NCBI GenBank assembly: GCA_037039685.1
Contig: JAWNGF010000009.1
Location: 558,001 to 622,000, forward strand
From: Ceratobasidium sp. AG-K
Taxonomy: Eukaryota; Basidiomycota; Agaricomycetes; Cantharellales; Ceratobasidiaceae
Length of the DNA stretch: 64,000 nt
Reading direction: 5' to 3'
Shown: positions 47,337-58,929 of the stretch, piece after piece
Numbering within the stretch: position 1 is the stretch's first letter
How the letters are laid out: the number at the start of each line of letters is the position of its first letter
The notes under the pieces: generated by a model
The model's input: only the letters and a program-made list of their open reading frames with translations
Database searches by the model: none
Told to the model about the DNA's origin: nothing
Position numbers and translations under genes: made by a program

Positions 47337-47486
47337 GAGGGTACAAAGGGGAGGTGGGTGTGGCCAACTGCAGAGCCTGACGCGACGCGCTTGGGATCAA
47401 CTAAGCGCCGGAGCGTGACTTGAACTTGGCTACATTCGCGACACTCCACCGAACTACTTTAAATTCCTCGGTAATCTCTAATCACC
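47337..47486. promoter_or_regulatory. Divergent promoter between POB3 and alpha-actinin
   Basis: Only 150 bp separate the two start codons, which point away from each other. No clear TATA box. Both genes must share regulatory DNA here. Confidence 0.75.
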
Positions 47487-50233
47487 ATGGACAATCTTGA
47501 AACTAGATCCAGAGACGTTCAAGAACGAACATTTCGCAAATGGTACTTTACTCACGTTATCTCCGAGGGTTCGAGCTGACAGCATCCAAGGCTCAATACA
47601 AAGCTCGAGACACACAACTACCCACCAATGTCGTCTTTGGTTAAGGATTTATCCGACGGTGTCAAGCTTATTCAGCTTATGGTAGACAACTTTATGTTTT
47701 GCGTCCTGAGCCGAGTCTTACATCTCGCCTCCGAACATAAAAGGAGATCATGGGTATGTCCCTCTGCATGCGGAAACCCTACAGTCGCCCAACCTTATGT
47801 ATGCACAGGTGATGTATCCCTCGGCAGGTACAACAAGTCCCCACGCATGCGAGTCCAGAAGGCAGAAAACGTCAACAAAGCCCTCGAGTTTATTCACTCG
47901 CGAGGAATCAAGCTCACAAATATAGGGCCAGAAGGTATGTGATCGCTCAACGCTCTGGCTTGGGGAGTTGACTCTTGTCTATAGATATTATCGATGGAAA
48001 TATGAAACTCATCCTGGGCATGATTTGGACATTGATTCTACGCTTTACCATCGCCGACATCAGGTTAGTAACTCCCAAATACCTAGACAGGGTTGCTTGA
48101 CCCATCTATCCTAGCGAGGAGGGGCTTTCAGCAAAGGAGGGACTACTACTCTGGTGTCAACGAAAGACTGCCGGCTATCAAGAAGTCGATGTCCAAGATT
48201 TTGGCTATAGCTGGGCAGATGGACTCGCACTGTAAGTAATATCACGTTTGTCCACGAAATGTACATAACCCGCGCCAGATGCGCACTCATCCATCATCAC
48301 CGACCCGATCTCATTGACTATGGTGCCTTGGACAAGGTATGCCTTCCTTCCGTATCTCCAACTTTACTGATCTGAGGCCTGGACTAGTCAGATCGCTATA
48401 CAAATACAAAGCTTGCTTTCGAGGTTGCAGAGCAACACCTCGGGATCCCAGTATGTCTTGATTTTATTAATATACACATTACCTTCATCATTATGCCTTC
48501 AGCAACTCCTCGACGTCGAAGATCTATGCGACGCCAACCCTCCCGACGAGCGCAGTGTCATGACCTACATTGCTAGTTTCTTCCACGCCTTTTCTTCCAT
48601 GGGTAATTGCTCCCCAAGTTGGTAGTTGATAACAAACCTCACCAACTTACTTAACTAGACCAGCAGGAAACCGTATCCCGTCGAATCGAGAAATTCGCCG
48701 ACCTTATGCACTCGGTGTGGCTCAGTCGGAATGATTATGAACGACGTATGCGAGCTGTATGTCCATTTCCTTCCCTTTGCTTTCTCTTCCTTACAATTAC
48801 ATTCATTTTACCGCAGCTCCTAGGAGAATGGACAAGCAAGACCAACGCGCTCAATGTCAACTCATTCGACGGGACCTACAACGACGCGAAACAACAACTT
48901 GTCGAGTTCCAGGCATACAAGAACGCTTCCAAGCGTCAATGGGTATCCGAGAAACAGGATCTTGCGATGCTGTTTACGAATGTGCAGACCAAATTGCGGA
49001 CATATGGACTGAGGGAGTATGTACCTCCAGAAGGACTTGAGCTTTCGGTACGCGACCGAATAGTGCTCCAATTCGATGGGCTAATGATTGGGATGCAGGA
49101 TATGGACACCGCGTGGTCCGAGCTCCTTGCGGCGGAGGCAGCACGATCCAAGGCTATCAATGCACAGATCCGAGAGTGAGCCGTCGGCGTGATTGTAACA
49201 GACATTCCTTTACTAACCCTCTCCAGAATTAAAGAGTCACTCCGAAAGAAATTCGCAAACGTCGCCAACAACTTTGAACGACGGCTTCGTGACTTGTCAA
49301 ACGAACTCTCCAACTTGGACGGACCCTTGGAGGTGGGTCGCATACAAGGACGCATGGACTTATCTAACAAGTCGATCAGGAGCAACTTACGTCCGCCAAG
49401 ATTATTCAAACTCGACTGGGACCATTTGCGGAATCGTTGAAGGACGTGGCGAGCACAGAACAAGAGTGCCAAGCGGCCAATGTGGAAGAGAATGATTACA
49501 CGATTTTCACGTGCCAAGATCTACAGTTTGAACTCGAGCTAGTCGTCCAGAGTGTCGTTAAGAAGATTGCGTTTATTGATAATCAGGTAAGAGGGTGGTT
49601 TAGGGTATATGCGATATCCAACTAACGCCGGACTTGGCAGATCGTGGCCCGGAATATGAGTAACCTAACGCCTGCTCAGCTCGAACAATTCGAAGGCACG
49701 TTTAGGTACTTTGATAGAGATGAGACGAATACGCTCGAACTGGCGGAAATGACGGCGGCGCTTGCGAGTCTTGGGATTGTTTATTCGGTAAAGCCCAGTT
49801 GCCTATATTTACGGAACTATTACTAACAGTCCGTATAGGAAGAGGACTTGGTTATTATTCACGAACAGCTTACGGAAGACTACGGCGCTGTGACTTTCGA
49901 GGCTTTCATCAACCTACTGGTGAGTTTGGACACAGCCTACCAATCCGCCTATTAATACCTGGCACAGGTCGACATTACCGAGGATCAAACATCCCCTTCA
50001 CAACTGCGCGATTCGTTCCGTGGGCTTGCCGGAGACAAGGTGCGCCAACCTCACTCAATTCAAAATCTGACGCCACTAATAGCGCTCTACAGCCATTCGT
50101 AACGGAAGTCGACCTTCGGGCAGCATTGCTTCCTCCAACCGCAGTGGAATACTTGCAGCAAGCTATGCCCCGACGGCCTGGTTCTGAAACGGAGTTTGAT
50201 TATGAAGCTTGGCTAGACGACGTTTTTGCATAG
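47487..50233 (+). CDS. Alpha-actinin (two CH domains, spectrin-like rod, EF hands)
   Basis: Seventeen exons: 47487-47542, 47591-47681, 47744-47753, 47809-47934, 47985-48063, 48115-48231, 48279-48336, 48388-48450, 48503-48602, 48659-48756, 48817-49175, 49227-49332, 49380-49586, 49641-49787, 49839-49919, 49968-50039, 50093-50233; all phases agree and the product is 636 residues. CH1 carries [31 protein letters not shown] and NIGPE; CH2 carries [33 protein letters not shown] and [14 protein letters not shown]. The rod is short, as in fission yeast Ain1. The EF-hand pair follows ([17 protein letters not shown]). It cross-links F-actin, notably at the division ring. Exon 3 is only 10 nt. Confidence 0.95.
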
Positions 50234-50666
50234 AGTATGGATTGGCTGGTATGTACCCATGGAATAATAATACTATAAACTTTGGCGCGGTATCGTGTCT
50301 CGAACCAAAACTCGCTGCCTTGCGAAGTGCCGTCATCTACGTTACCTCGAGTCAATTCTTGGAACTGGTCTCTGTATGCGGGTTACAATTTACCGACCTG
50401 GTCTTCTCCTAACCCCTTTTAGCCTTTATCATAAGAACCATCGCGCCTAACACGCGTCGTGGTTTGCGGCCCGGCTTCTCGGTGGCTAAATGGGTGACGA
50501 CCTTCCCTCTTTCCACCACATGACAAGTTTGTAAAAGCGCTTCGAGCATTCTTTACTCCAAGGGGCCGCTTGAACGACAGCGAGCCCTCCATGGAAGTGC
50601 TATAAAAAGCACCCCTCCTAATCCTGTGGTGCGTCTTGCCAAGTTGCTCTTGACGCATCATTTATC
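50234..50666. other. Intergenic region with promoter of the GH43-like gene
   Basis: CTATAAAAAG at about 50599-50608 is a good TATA box about 60 bp before the ATG at 50667. Nothing else coding; the 3' end of alpha-actinin transcripts should also fall here. Confidence 0.6.
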
Positions 50667-52148
50667 ATGTTTGCAGCGAAGCTTTTTGCAGCCGCCGTGC
50701 TCGGCTTGAAACTTTTGGTTGCCGGTAGGACTATCCCCGCGGAATTCCAACATTTGGAGGAACGGGTGAGTAGTTGAGGCTATAGAAGCGATATTGTGAG
50801 TACTTACATACACACTAGCAAAATAGCCAATACCAAGGTTACGGATTTGTGTACTTTACTGGCGAGGATCTTCCAAACGGTATGTTAATACAGAGTACAT
50901 GACACTCGGTCTGACTTGACCTCTCCATACACTAGGCGAGCAAATCTATTTTGGTGGGTCTCCAAAGTTACCCCAGCACACCAACTAACCCACAATGCAA
51001 TAGCCACCAGCCAAGGAAACGACCCTCTCCACTGGAACGTAGTTAACAATGGTTACGCAGTGTTAAACGCAACGCTCGGCACACTAGGAGTCCGCGACCC
51101 ATTCATCATTCGCTCTCCCGACAACAAAAAGTTTTACCTCATCGCCACCGACCTCCGGTTCGCAGCGGTCAACAGCTGGGACGTCGCAAGTCGCAGGGGC
51201 AGCCGCTCGTTGGCAGTCTGGGAATCCCCTGACCTAAAGACATGGTCCGCCCAGCGTTTGGTTCAAGTCTCGCCAGCCACCGCAGGCAAGTTCATGTCGA
51301 GCACGCATATAGCTGTGTCTGACGTGTCAAACAGGGATGAGTTGGGCACCTGAAGCCGTCTACGACGCTGCTGCCGGCCATTTCATCGTGTTTTGGGCGA
51401 GCAACCTCTTTGCTGAGAGCGACACGAACCATACCGGCGCATCCTACGCTCGTATCATGTATGCAAACACAACCGACTTCAAGACCTTTACTCCGGCACA
51501 AGTCTACATTGACATCGGCTCGGCTGTCATTGATACCAGCGCAATCTACGACGCAGCCACCAAGACCTGGCACCGCTTCAGGTAAAGACCATACCCACGC
51601 ATTGAAACCAAAACTGAACCCCAAAATCACAGCAAGGAACTCGGGAAACATTGTTCGTACAAACCTTATCCCAATATTAAAAAACTAAACAAGCACTAGG
51701 TTCAAGAAAAGAGTTCCTCGTTTTTCGGACAATGGACAACCGTCGCCAGCGGAATCGGCAACGCCGAGATCGGGTCAAGCGAAGGACCCACGATCTTCTT
51801 GTCCAATCGGCTACGCTGGCGTCTATCACCTGTTCATCGACGATCTATCGTGAGCGAAATATGCCTATGTCAATCTTGTGCTAATCGTCTCTGGTAGCCC
51901 CCGCGGATACGTACCATTCGAGACTGGCAACATCACCTCGGGGGCATCTGGAAGAAATCGACCAACTATGCAATGCCGACCAACCCCGCGCCACGGGAAC
52001 CGTATTTGGGATCACCACGCAGGTAAAGTACTTTGTCAATTGGTGTGTGGTGAGCTCTCAACATCTTGTTTTAGGAAATGGCAAATCTCTCTAGATCACT
52101 AGTCGTAAAGGTCATTGCCATAAGCGAAGTGTATACAAATCGCCCCTG
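50667..52148 (+). pseudogene. Secreted GH43-like glycoside hydrolase gene, frame broken in the 3' third
   Basis: Clear exons 50667-50765, 50819-50879, 50936-50953, 51004-51285 and 51335-51581. The N-terminus is a hydrophobic signal peptide (MFAAKLFAAAVLGLKLLVAG). GH43-type five-blade propeller blocks are readable: GYGFVYFTGED, EQIYFATSQGNDPLHW, GVRDPFIIRSPDNKKFYLIATD, SWAPEAVYD and GHFIVFWAS. The intron at 51286-51334 has GC-AG ends. After 51633 the family sequence continues (FFGQWTTVASGIGNAEIGS, GYAGVYHLFIDDL, RGYVPFETGNITSG, STNYAMPTNP, GTVFGITTQ) but only by changing frame at about four places. Either decay or base-call errors. Sugar target (arabinan or xylan) not decidable. Confidence 0.75.
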
Positions 52149-52632
52149 AATTGATTGCTCGAGCTGGATTCGGACTGAATTGTTTCCTCGGGCGTCGCCG
52201 AATCGGCTCGATGTGAAATAACATTTTTCATTTATACTTGTACGACCATAGCGTACGCCGCCAAATCCAATCTCGCAAAATTTCCCGAGCGACGGTTGAT
52301 TATTGAAATATTCCTTCAATTTCAATAACGGTACCAGAGACGATTGCATGACCAGGTAGATACAGATGAAACGACCAATCGGGAAACGTAGGGGGGTGGG
52401 GTGTTTATAAAAATCCAACAGAGTGTCGATCCTAGGAAAGGAACAGAGACGAAAATTGGAAATAGGAACACGAAGAACGAAACATAGAGACAATAGAAAC
52501 CAGAACGATAAGGTAAAGATTCGTAAAGCATTAGTTCCATGCTTGCCAACAAGGAACCCGCGTTTGAATGGGCGTGGAGTAACAGGACCGTGGGACGAGC
52601 GGGCCCTGTTAGCGGCTGGGATGCAGCTTGTC
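52149..52632. other. Intergenic region
   Basis: Between two convergent genes. Several open minus frames here (for example 52322-52705) show no family resemblance and look like chance or 3' UTR. Confidence 0.4.
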
Positions 52633-55600
52633 CTAGATGATACGTGTAGATTTTTTGGTACCAGATCCGAGAAAGCAATGACTTGGAGGCGTGGAGACCC
52701 GCCACCCAAAGTTAGCGGTCGGGTGATCACCATTAGCGCTCTTGCTGGATAACGTAGGACCTGAAGAAAAAATAATCACAAGCTGGATAACCGAGTTGCG
52801 AGCCAGTTCGGCCAACCCAGCTTGACCAAATTTGTAGATCTGTTGATATCGTATCAAGCTTAGATCTAAATGGTACTAATCCGTTACTGACGTGAGCGGC
52901 CACACTATACTCCTCAAGCAGAGGCTCCTGAAAACAGAAGATGAATCAGCATGGATAATCGCACATTTACGCGAGGCGCTTGCCTTGGTGAAGTGGAACT
53001 GCAATGGGTCATCTGTACTCAAGCTAACGTTGAGGCCAATCTTGAAGAACTCTGGCAACGGATTGCGGTCATAGCTCAAGAACAGCGCATTGTTACTCAA
53101 GGGGCTCATCGCTAGACCGATCTGCTTGAGATAGAAGAGATACTGCAAGGCGGGGACTTTCCGCAGTAGAATACCATGTGAGATAGAGTGGGCGGTCAGG
53201 AAGGCAGCAGCCAAGTGGTCCGTATCCCCAGCCTCCCCAGAGTGTGGTCGGAATACAAATGTATCTAACATGGAACGTGAATCAATCAGCAAGCTTCCGA
53301 ACTACTCCAGACAGACTTACTAAACCCTCGAGCTTGCCTCCAGCAATTTAAACTTGTCATGTTTGCAAACATATAGTACATCCTAGTCGCCAGTCAGTTA
53401 TTCAAGCCACGCTTAGCAAAAAGAAGAGATTGTACCAATAACTGTACGGCGGGTTTTGTGGTGTATTCCAGTCCTTAGGGTAAGGGAACTTTCGGTATAT
53501 GCGCCTCTCTGGCTTCGACTCATCATCCACACAATCAATTCCAACCACGCGCTGGAGGAATACATGCAGTTCGGGGTGGGTCTTTGGGTCTTTGGTTACT
53601 TCAAAAAGAGGCTGGAATATATCTGCACGAGGAGTAATATCAGTAATTGAGACCATTAGGTATAAAGGGCCCCATACTATGTAAAAGCTGTGAGAAATTG
53701 GTGATTGTTCCGTTGGCCTTGTAGATGTCGTACAATCGTGGGATCTGGATCAACCACCGTACATTATGGGAGAATAGCTCGTTATCTACTATCCATTTCG
53801 CGAGTTTATCCCACTCTGCCGGTGAGCGACCATATACACTGATCCGCCACTCGCAGTTCTAGTCACAGAGTTTCAAAAGTTACTGGATAAAGGCGGTCGA
53901 AATACCTACCTGGTACTTGCTTTGCTCCAAGTCGGTCATCACCTCTATTTTAGAATTAATTAGCATAAATCGCAGGTGGGGTGTATGCGTGTCAATACCT
54001 TTGGTGAGCTCTGCAAGATACCTCCCTTGGATGTGGTTATCTGTCTTCATGAATATCTCTCTGAGTCGTGCCTCGCCAATCGGATTGTACTTCAAATTGA
54101 ACTTGTCAAATCGATGAAATGCTTCTTGGTGGGCGTGCATATCAAGCGTATCAATTGAGAGGTCATATGCAGTTAGATTGAGGGATTCAAACACTTCGCG
54201 CAATGTGAGCTCTTTGCCATCGCGAACAATCACTTTGTCCTGAATTAAGGGGTTAACCGACGTACATTATTTGCCTAGGGGGTATGTTACTCACGTCTGG
54301 ATGATGCTTCATTTTATGTTTGATAAAACGCAACAGATGCTTCTGGTTCATCATGCTAGAATGGTGCACGTGTGTGTCGACTTTGCGGAGATTATAAAAG
54401 TCGCTAAAGCGCAATCGTTGGTATCCACCACAATATGTGAATTGCTAGAAGCGTACCGATGCGGGACGCTCTAATTTAGAACCGTTTAGAAAAGTCCCAC
54501 ATCAAGCATATTCACATACCTTCATGTCCGATAGTTCTTGATATTCGTTAAGTAGGCTGTACATCTGCCACTTGCTAGATAGGTATTTCAACCGACGGAA
54601 AGCAAAACTTTTAGTCGGTCCATCAGTGACTATGCTCAGCACTTTATCCAGGTCAACAAAAAAGTCCTTTATGGTTGGAACGTTGAATAACGGCTGGCGT
54701 TCCTGTGCTGAAAGTACATAATAATCCATTCAGCGCCAGGGATTTACACTCACGATTCCACACTAACCATCGATATCTTCATAGATTTGAAAAACGCCCT
54801 TTTCATCCATCTCCCAGTCCCAAGGACCTTCATCGGGTATCTCGCAGCTCGAAAAATTGAAAGGAATGTCACCATTGTCATGTGCATGAATCTCTGGTGT
54901 ACGCGTATTAGAGGCTTTGAACTTCCAATGAGGAGGGGGCGGAGGTGGGTATATCTTCCATGGCTTTGGATGGGTGTTGTTTGATGCAGGGGGTTTCGAG
55001 GTCGTATTGGCTGTGGGGGCACCGTTGAAGGTGCCGTCATAGTGCCGCGGGTCATCACCGAGCCTTTGAAGAGATACAGTCATGTATTTATCCCTCAGAT
55101 CTAAGCATGTCTGAAATGATGAGTAAAGCTCCTTTAGTTCCGCTGTGAGAGGCGGAGCTGGCGAAGGTCCTAGCCCAAACTATATAAATCTGGTGCAGCC
55201 GACTAAGGTTGCGAGAGCGGGCTCACCATGGTTGGCTTGGAGCTCTGAAATAACTTCGCTCTCCTCCTCCGTTGTCAAATGTGGGGCAATGAAGTTCGCG
55301 TGTAACCAAGCTTGAGAACGAGAAACACTATCTTTCCTTGCCTGGTCGTCGAATGGCGAGGTTTGACGAGCAAGGTCAGGAATTTGCTCGAATTTAAGAG
55401 AGCCAGGGGCGAATGAAGATGCTCTCGACCTGCTGGGGCCTGTGTGAGGGGCACCATCCTGAGAACCATGGTGGTGCGCAAGTAGTTTCTCCTCGAGCTA
55501 CACGGACGATATTTGTTCCAAACGTTGAAACGGAAAGACGGTCGCGAGATTTATTCGTGTCTAAGATGGATTGAAAATGACAAAAATACTGAAAACACTT

Positions 55601-55665
55601 ACGCTTTGCATGCGTTTCTCCTCGTGATACTCGAAAAAGCCCGCACCATGAGAGCCCTTGACCAT
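52633..55665 (-). CDS. AMP deaminase
   Basis: Starts at 55665 ([20 protein letters not shown]), then exon 55497-55227; further exons run down to about 52633. Segments in order: [17 protein letters not shown] (about 55100), [34 protein letters not shown] (about 54600), then VDTHVHHSS with the zinc-binding HxH (about 54370) and [12 protein letters not shown]. Next are [30 protein letters not shown] (about 53240), AMSPLSNN and [11 protein letters not shown] (about 53020). The enzyme converts AMP to IMP in purine balance. A 14-nt exon lies at 54470-54457 and a GC-AG intron at 52983-52928. After LARNSVIQ the usual C-terminal tail with KTNVP is not found. Exact ends of several exons are unresolved. 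Confidence 0.9.
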
Positions 55666-57762
55666 GTTGTGTGAGTTTTATGACTGGATTGCTGGTGACT
55701 CGCCCCACCCCCGAGCTCGTTTATCGCAACAGATTTTGGGTTTCAACTCACCAATTCATGATAGTCAGCTGGTGGGGAGAGTCCACCGTCCTCTCCACGG
55801 GTGAGCGTCAGTCCCGTTTCATTCTCGCGATCCATGGTCAAATATTCAAGCGTCGGATTCCTATAGTCGTTTAATTATATTTCTCCCTTTGATAATGCGG
55901 CGTGTGGGAAATATTGTCGTTGACCGAAGTACAGCAGCGTGGTCAAGTACGAAAATGGGATGGGGTTTGGCGGGCGCATCACGTGAAGCATTCGGATCCG
56001 GTTCTATCAATCATCAGTTCCTCTCAACCTCATCTCCTGGCTCACAAATAGGCACACAAAAAACAAAGGGCTGTGATGCATAGAAATCCATGTGTACGCG
56101 GTATTGTGGGCGATTATCCCTTTGGGGTTTTGGTTAGCATATTATGTTGACCACGCGGTCGTGGTTGCGGGCGAGGTATTTAATTAATTATCGACGTCCA
56201 TTCAGAGCTTGGCCAGGATTATTTTGTGGCCGAGACAGGGCACCAAGGACAACCTGAAATTCGGCCATGATACTTTTTCACGTTGCGAATGCAAATCTGC
56301 AGCAACACCCCGAGTAGCCTGATTATTTTGTAGACGTGGCTGGAGCGTGCTCCTCCGCTTCGATATGGACATTGTATACTTGAACTATGCTGATGACGCT
56401 ACCCAGAAATCGGAGTGTAAAGTGTGTAAGGGTGGGGGATAACGTATCTAGGCATCGCTCTGCTGGATAACAACCGTCTTCCTCGTTCCTACTCTCAACC
56501 ATCCTAACGAAACCTATCCCCTGTGATACTATATAGCGGGAAATTCAGTAGCGTGTAGAGCGCTGTCAGGCGACCGCATTCTCAGAGTTCAATGGACAGC
56601 CTGCGTTGGCTTCTGCAAGCCATCGGGCGCTGGGTGTTCTGACAAAAGAGGGCACTTGAAGTCCATCCTAGGTTTGGGATATCTTTAGCCTGTGACTAAA
56701 CATGAAATTGATCCCCAACCGATGCGTTCAAGCATCGCAGACCACACCCTGCGCATACAAGCTTGATATTCCATATTTGGTTGTTTAGTCATGTCATCAA
56801 ATTGCGTAGCTTTGGAAAATGCTATTTGCGCCCCATGAGTGAATGGGATTATGGCAATGTTATAATGGTCTCCCACGAGGTTTTCCAGAGAATGTGTGGA
56901 GATACAAATCTTCGCGAGCGGCCTTATCAAACATCAGAAGTCACCCCATTATACATTCTGACTCGAGGGAGTCCGGGGAAAGGCACCGGCTTCGTCGCAC
57001 TCGCCGCTGTTAAGCTCCCGGGTTAAGCTGCGCACTTTTTTCAACTCTGTTTCGACCCTACATAACCTCATTTATTCCCCAGCAACGGGTGAGGTCCACG
57101 ACAACAACGTCTTCGGTGCCTGATTTGAGCCGTGTTGACGCTCGGTGACTGCCATTTCCGATAAAAACTTGTGATAATCGTGCCGTCTGCTTCGGAGTTG
57201 GTGACCCTGATAAATTACCCCCACAGAACGCAGACGTAAATTTACTTGGTCTAGACCGATCACCGCCGGACGGTCGCCGGGATATCCAGGGCAAATTGGT
57301 GCGAGTAAGCATCAGTATGTTTTTGCTTTTGTTTTTGTTTTTTGCATGAGAACGGCAGAGAATGGTAGAATGTGTTGATGTCATGGCAACATCGAGACGT
57401 TAAGTCACCAATGTGGCACTGCAAAAACTTTGTTGCCTTGGCAAATGGATCTCCCACTGAATAGACTTCCCGAGGCGCCCTATTTTTTGGGGGATAGCCA
57501 GGGCGATCTCTTTGCCTAAATAGGAAAGGCCGTCCTCGGTTTCTCGGGCTTTGTTCAGTGTCGCCTGAAAATAGCTGTGTGCAGACAGCGCCGAGTGGTG
57601 GCACCAAATCCGGTTTCTGTGTATCAAAGGATTTTGTCATATTGAGGCGCTATAAGATTGGACATTCTGAAAGTGATGGAGCCAGCATCTCCCCCCTCAG
57701 TTCCCTCATCTCTTCCTCGCCCTGACCCCAGGCCAGTCATCCCTTTGAAACTCTCCTTTGAA
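55666..57762. other. Two-kilobase region without a recognised gene
   Basis: A minus frame from about 55835 (MDRENETGLTLTRGEDGG..., ends with a GTGAGT donor) could be an upstream exon of AMP deaminase, but joining it gives a stop. The short frames at 56685-57640 show no family signs. CTATAAGA at about 57648 may serve the next gene. Confidence 0.4.
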
Positions 57763-58427
57763 ATGTATTCTCGATTCTTTCCTTTTGTTTTCATCTTTAC
57801 CCTCGTGGTTTCAGTTTTTGCTGCTCCGACAAACATTCCCGTCGCTCTCTCTGACCTCGCTCCTGAGGCAAGGTCTGTAGACGAAGACATCGAAGCTCGT
57901 GGTGTCTCCGTCCTGGAGGCTCGTGCTACTTCTGGCAAAGTAAGCCATTGTTGTTGCGTGCCAACGCGTTGCTCATCCTGTTACCTCAGGCTACTTTTTA
58001 CAATCCTAGCGTCGGAACTGGAGCTTGTGGATGGAGGAACAAAGACTCTGAGCTCGTAGTCGCGCTTGGTCCTTCGAAGTACGCCGGCGGGAAGAAATGT
58101 GGCAAGGTATGAGCAAGGATATCCATAGTTGGAGGACATATTGCTGATATGTGCTTTTAGTTCGTGACTGTAAAGTCTGGCAATAAATCAGTCCGGGCTA
58201 AGGTTGTCGATCTTTGTCCTTCTTGCGGGTCGAGCAATCTTGGTTAGTTTACCTTTATTGCCGGGTAGATGTGATTAACATGGTTTTCTTTCAGACCTGT
58301 CTCCCAAGGCTTTCCAGAAGCTCGGTCCACTGAGCAAGGGCGTTTTGAAGGTCTCGTGGAACGTAAGTCGTTTTGTTTACACAAATTGATATGTGTATCC
58401 TTACACACGTGTTCTCAGTTTAGCTGA
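57763..58427 (+). CDS. Small secreted RlpA-like double-psi beta-barrel protein (expansin/barwin/papain-inhibitor fold)
   Basis: Five exons: 57763-57939, 57990-58106, 58161-58242, 58295-58362 and 58419-58427; the last encodes only two residues and the stop. 150 residues. Signal peptide MYSRFFPFVFIFTLVVSVFA, then a short acidic pro-region ending near EARATSGK. The barrel follows: ATFYNPSVGTGACGW, ALGPSKYAGGKKCGK, VRAKVVDLCPSCG, LDLSPKAFQKLGPLSKGVLKVSW. Four Cys would form two disulphides. Proteins of this fold are common secreted proteins of fungi that live on plants and some inhibit plant cysteine proteases; role here unknown. Confidence 0.9.
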
Positions 58428-58929
58428 TTGATTGAAACTGCCTGGATTGCTACTTGCGGGATTTCTCGATGATCCAACCAAGCTATCGAAGAATTTGGTG
58501 CCAGACACCTGTACAATCCTTGCATGGTCCAAGGCTGGATATTGTTGAAAATTGCTGCGGTCGGTTGATTGTATCTTTATCCTTTCCCGTAGGAGTTTTG
58601 TATACTTCACCTGGACGTGATCGTTGTTTATTCTTAGTTATGCTGTTGTACTGGTATCAATAGCCCCTTAGCTACTCTGTTGCGTTACACGTTTGTATCT
58701 CTTTCAAGTTACTTTGCAGGCAGAGCGTGTGATGTTGAGATCCCGGATGCACGAGTGAGATCGGATATTATTGGAAACAAGTGGGACAGGATCGAAATCA
58801 TTGCAGTCGCTGACGCGTGACTCAATCGACACAGCCACATTTATTCGACTTTGACTCATGGGTCGCAACAGAGCGCCACAGCAGTGTGTCATGGTTCTAG
58901 TAAAACATGAATCAATTACGATGCACATA
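58428..58929. other. Intergenic region between convergent genes
   Basis: Holds the 3' flanks of the barrel protein and TAF6. No coding signal seen. Confidence 0.5.

Noticed and set aside
52322..52733. Extra exons of AMP deaminase or a separate gene
   Set aside because: Frames contain no KTNVP block or other family motif and overlap each other in different frames.
56685..57640. Small genes in the 2-kb gap before the barrel protein
   Set aside because: Frames are short, lack plausible splice partners and show no known motif.
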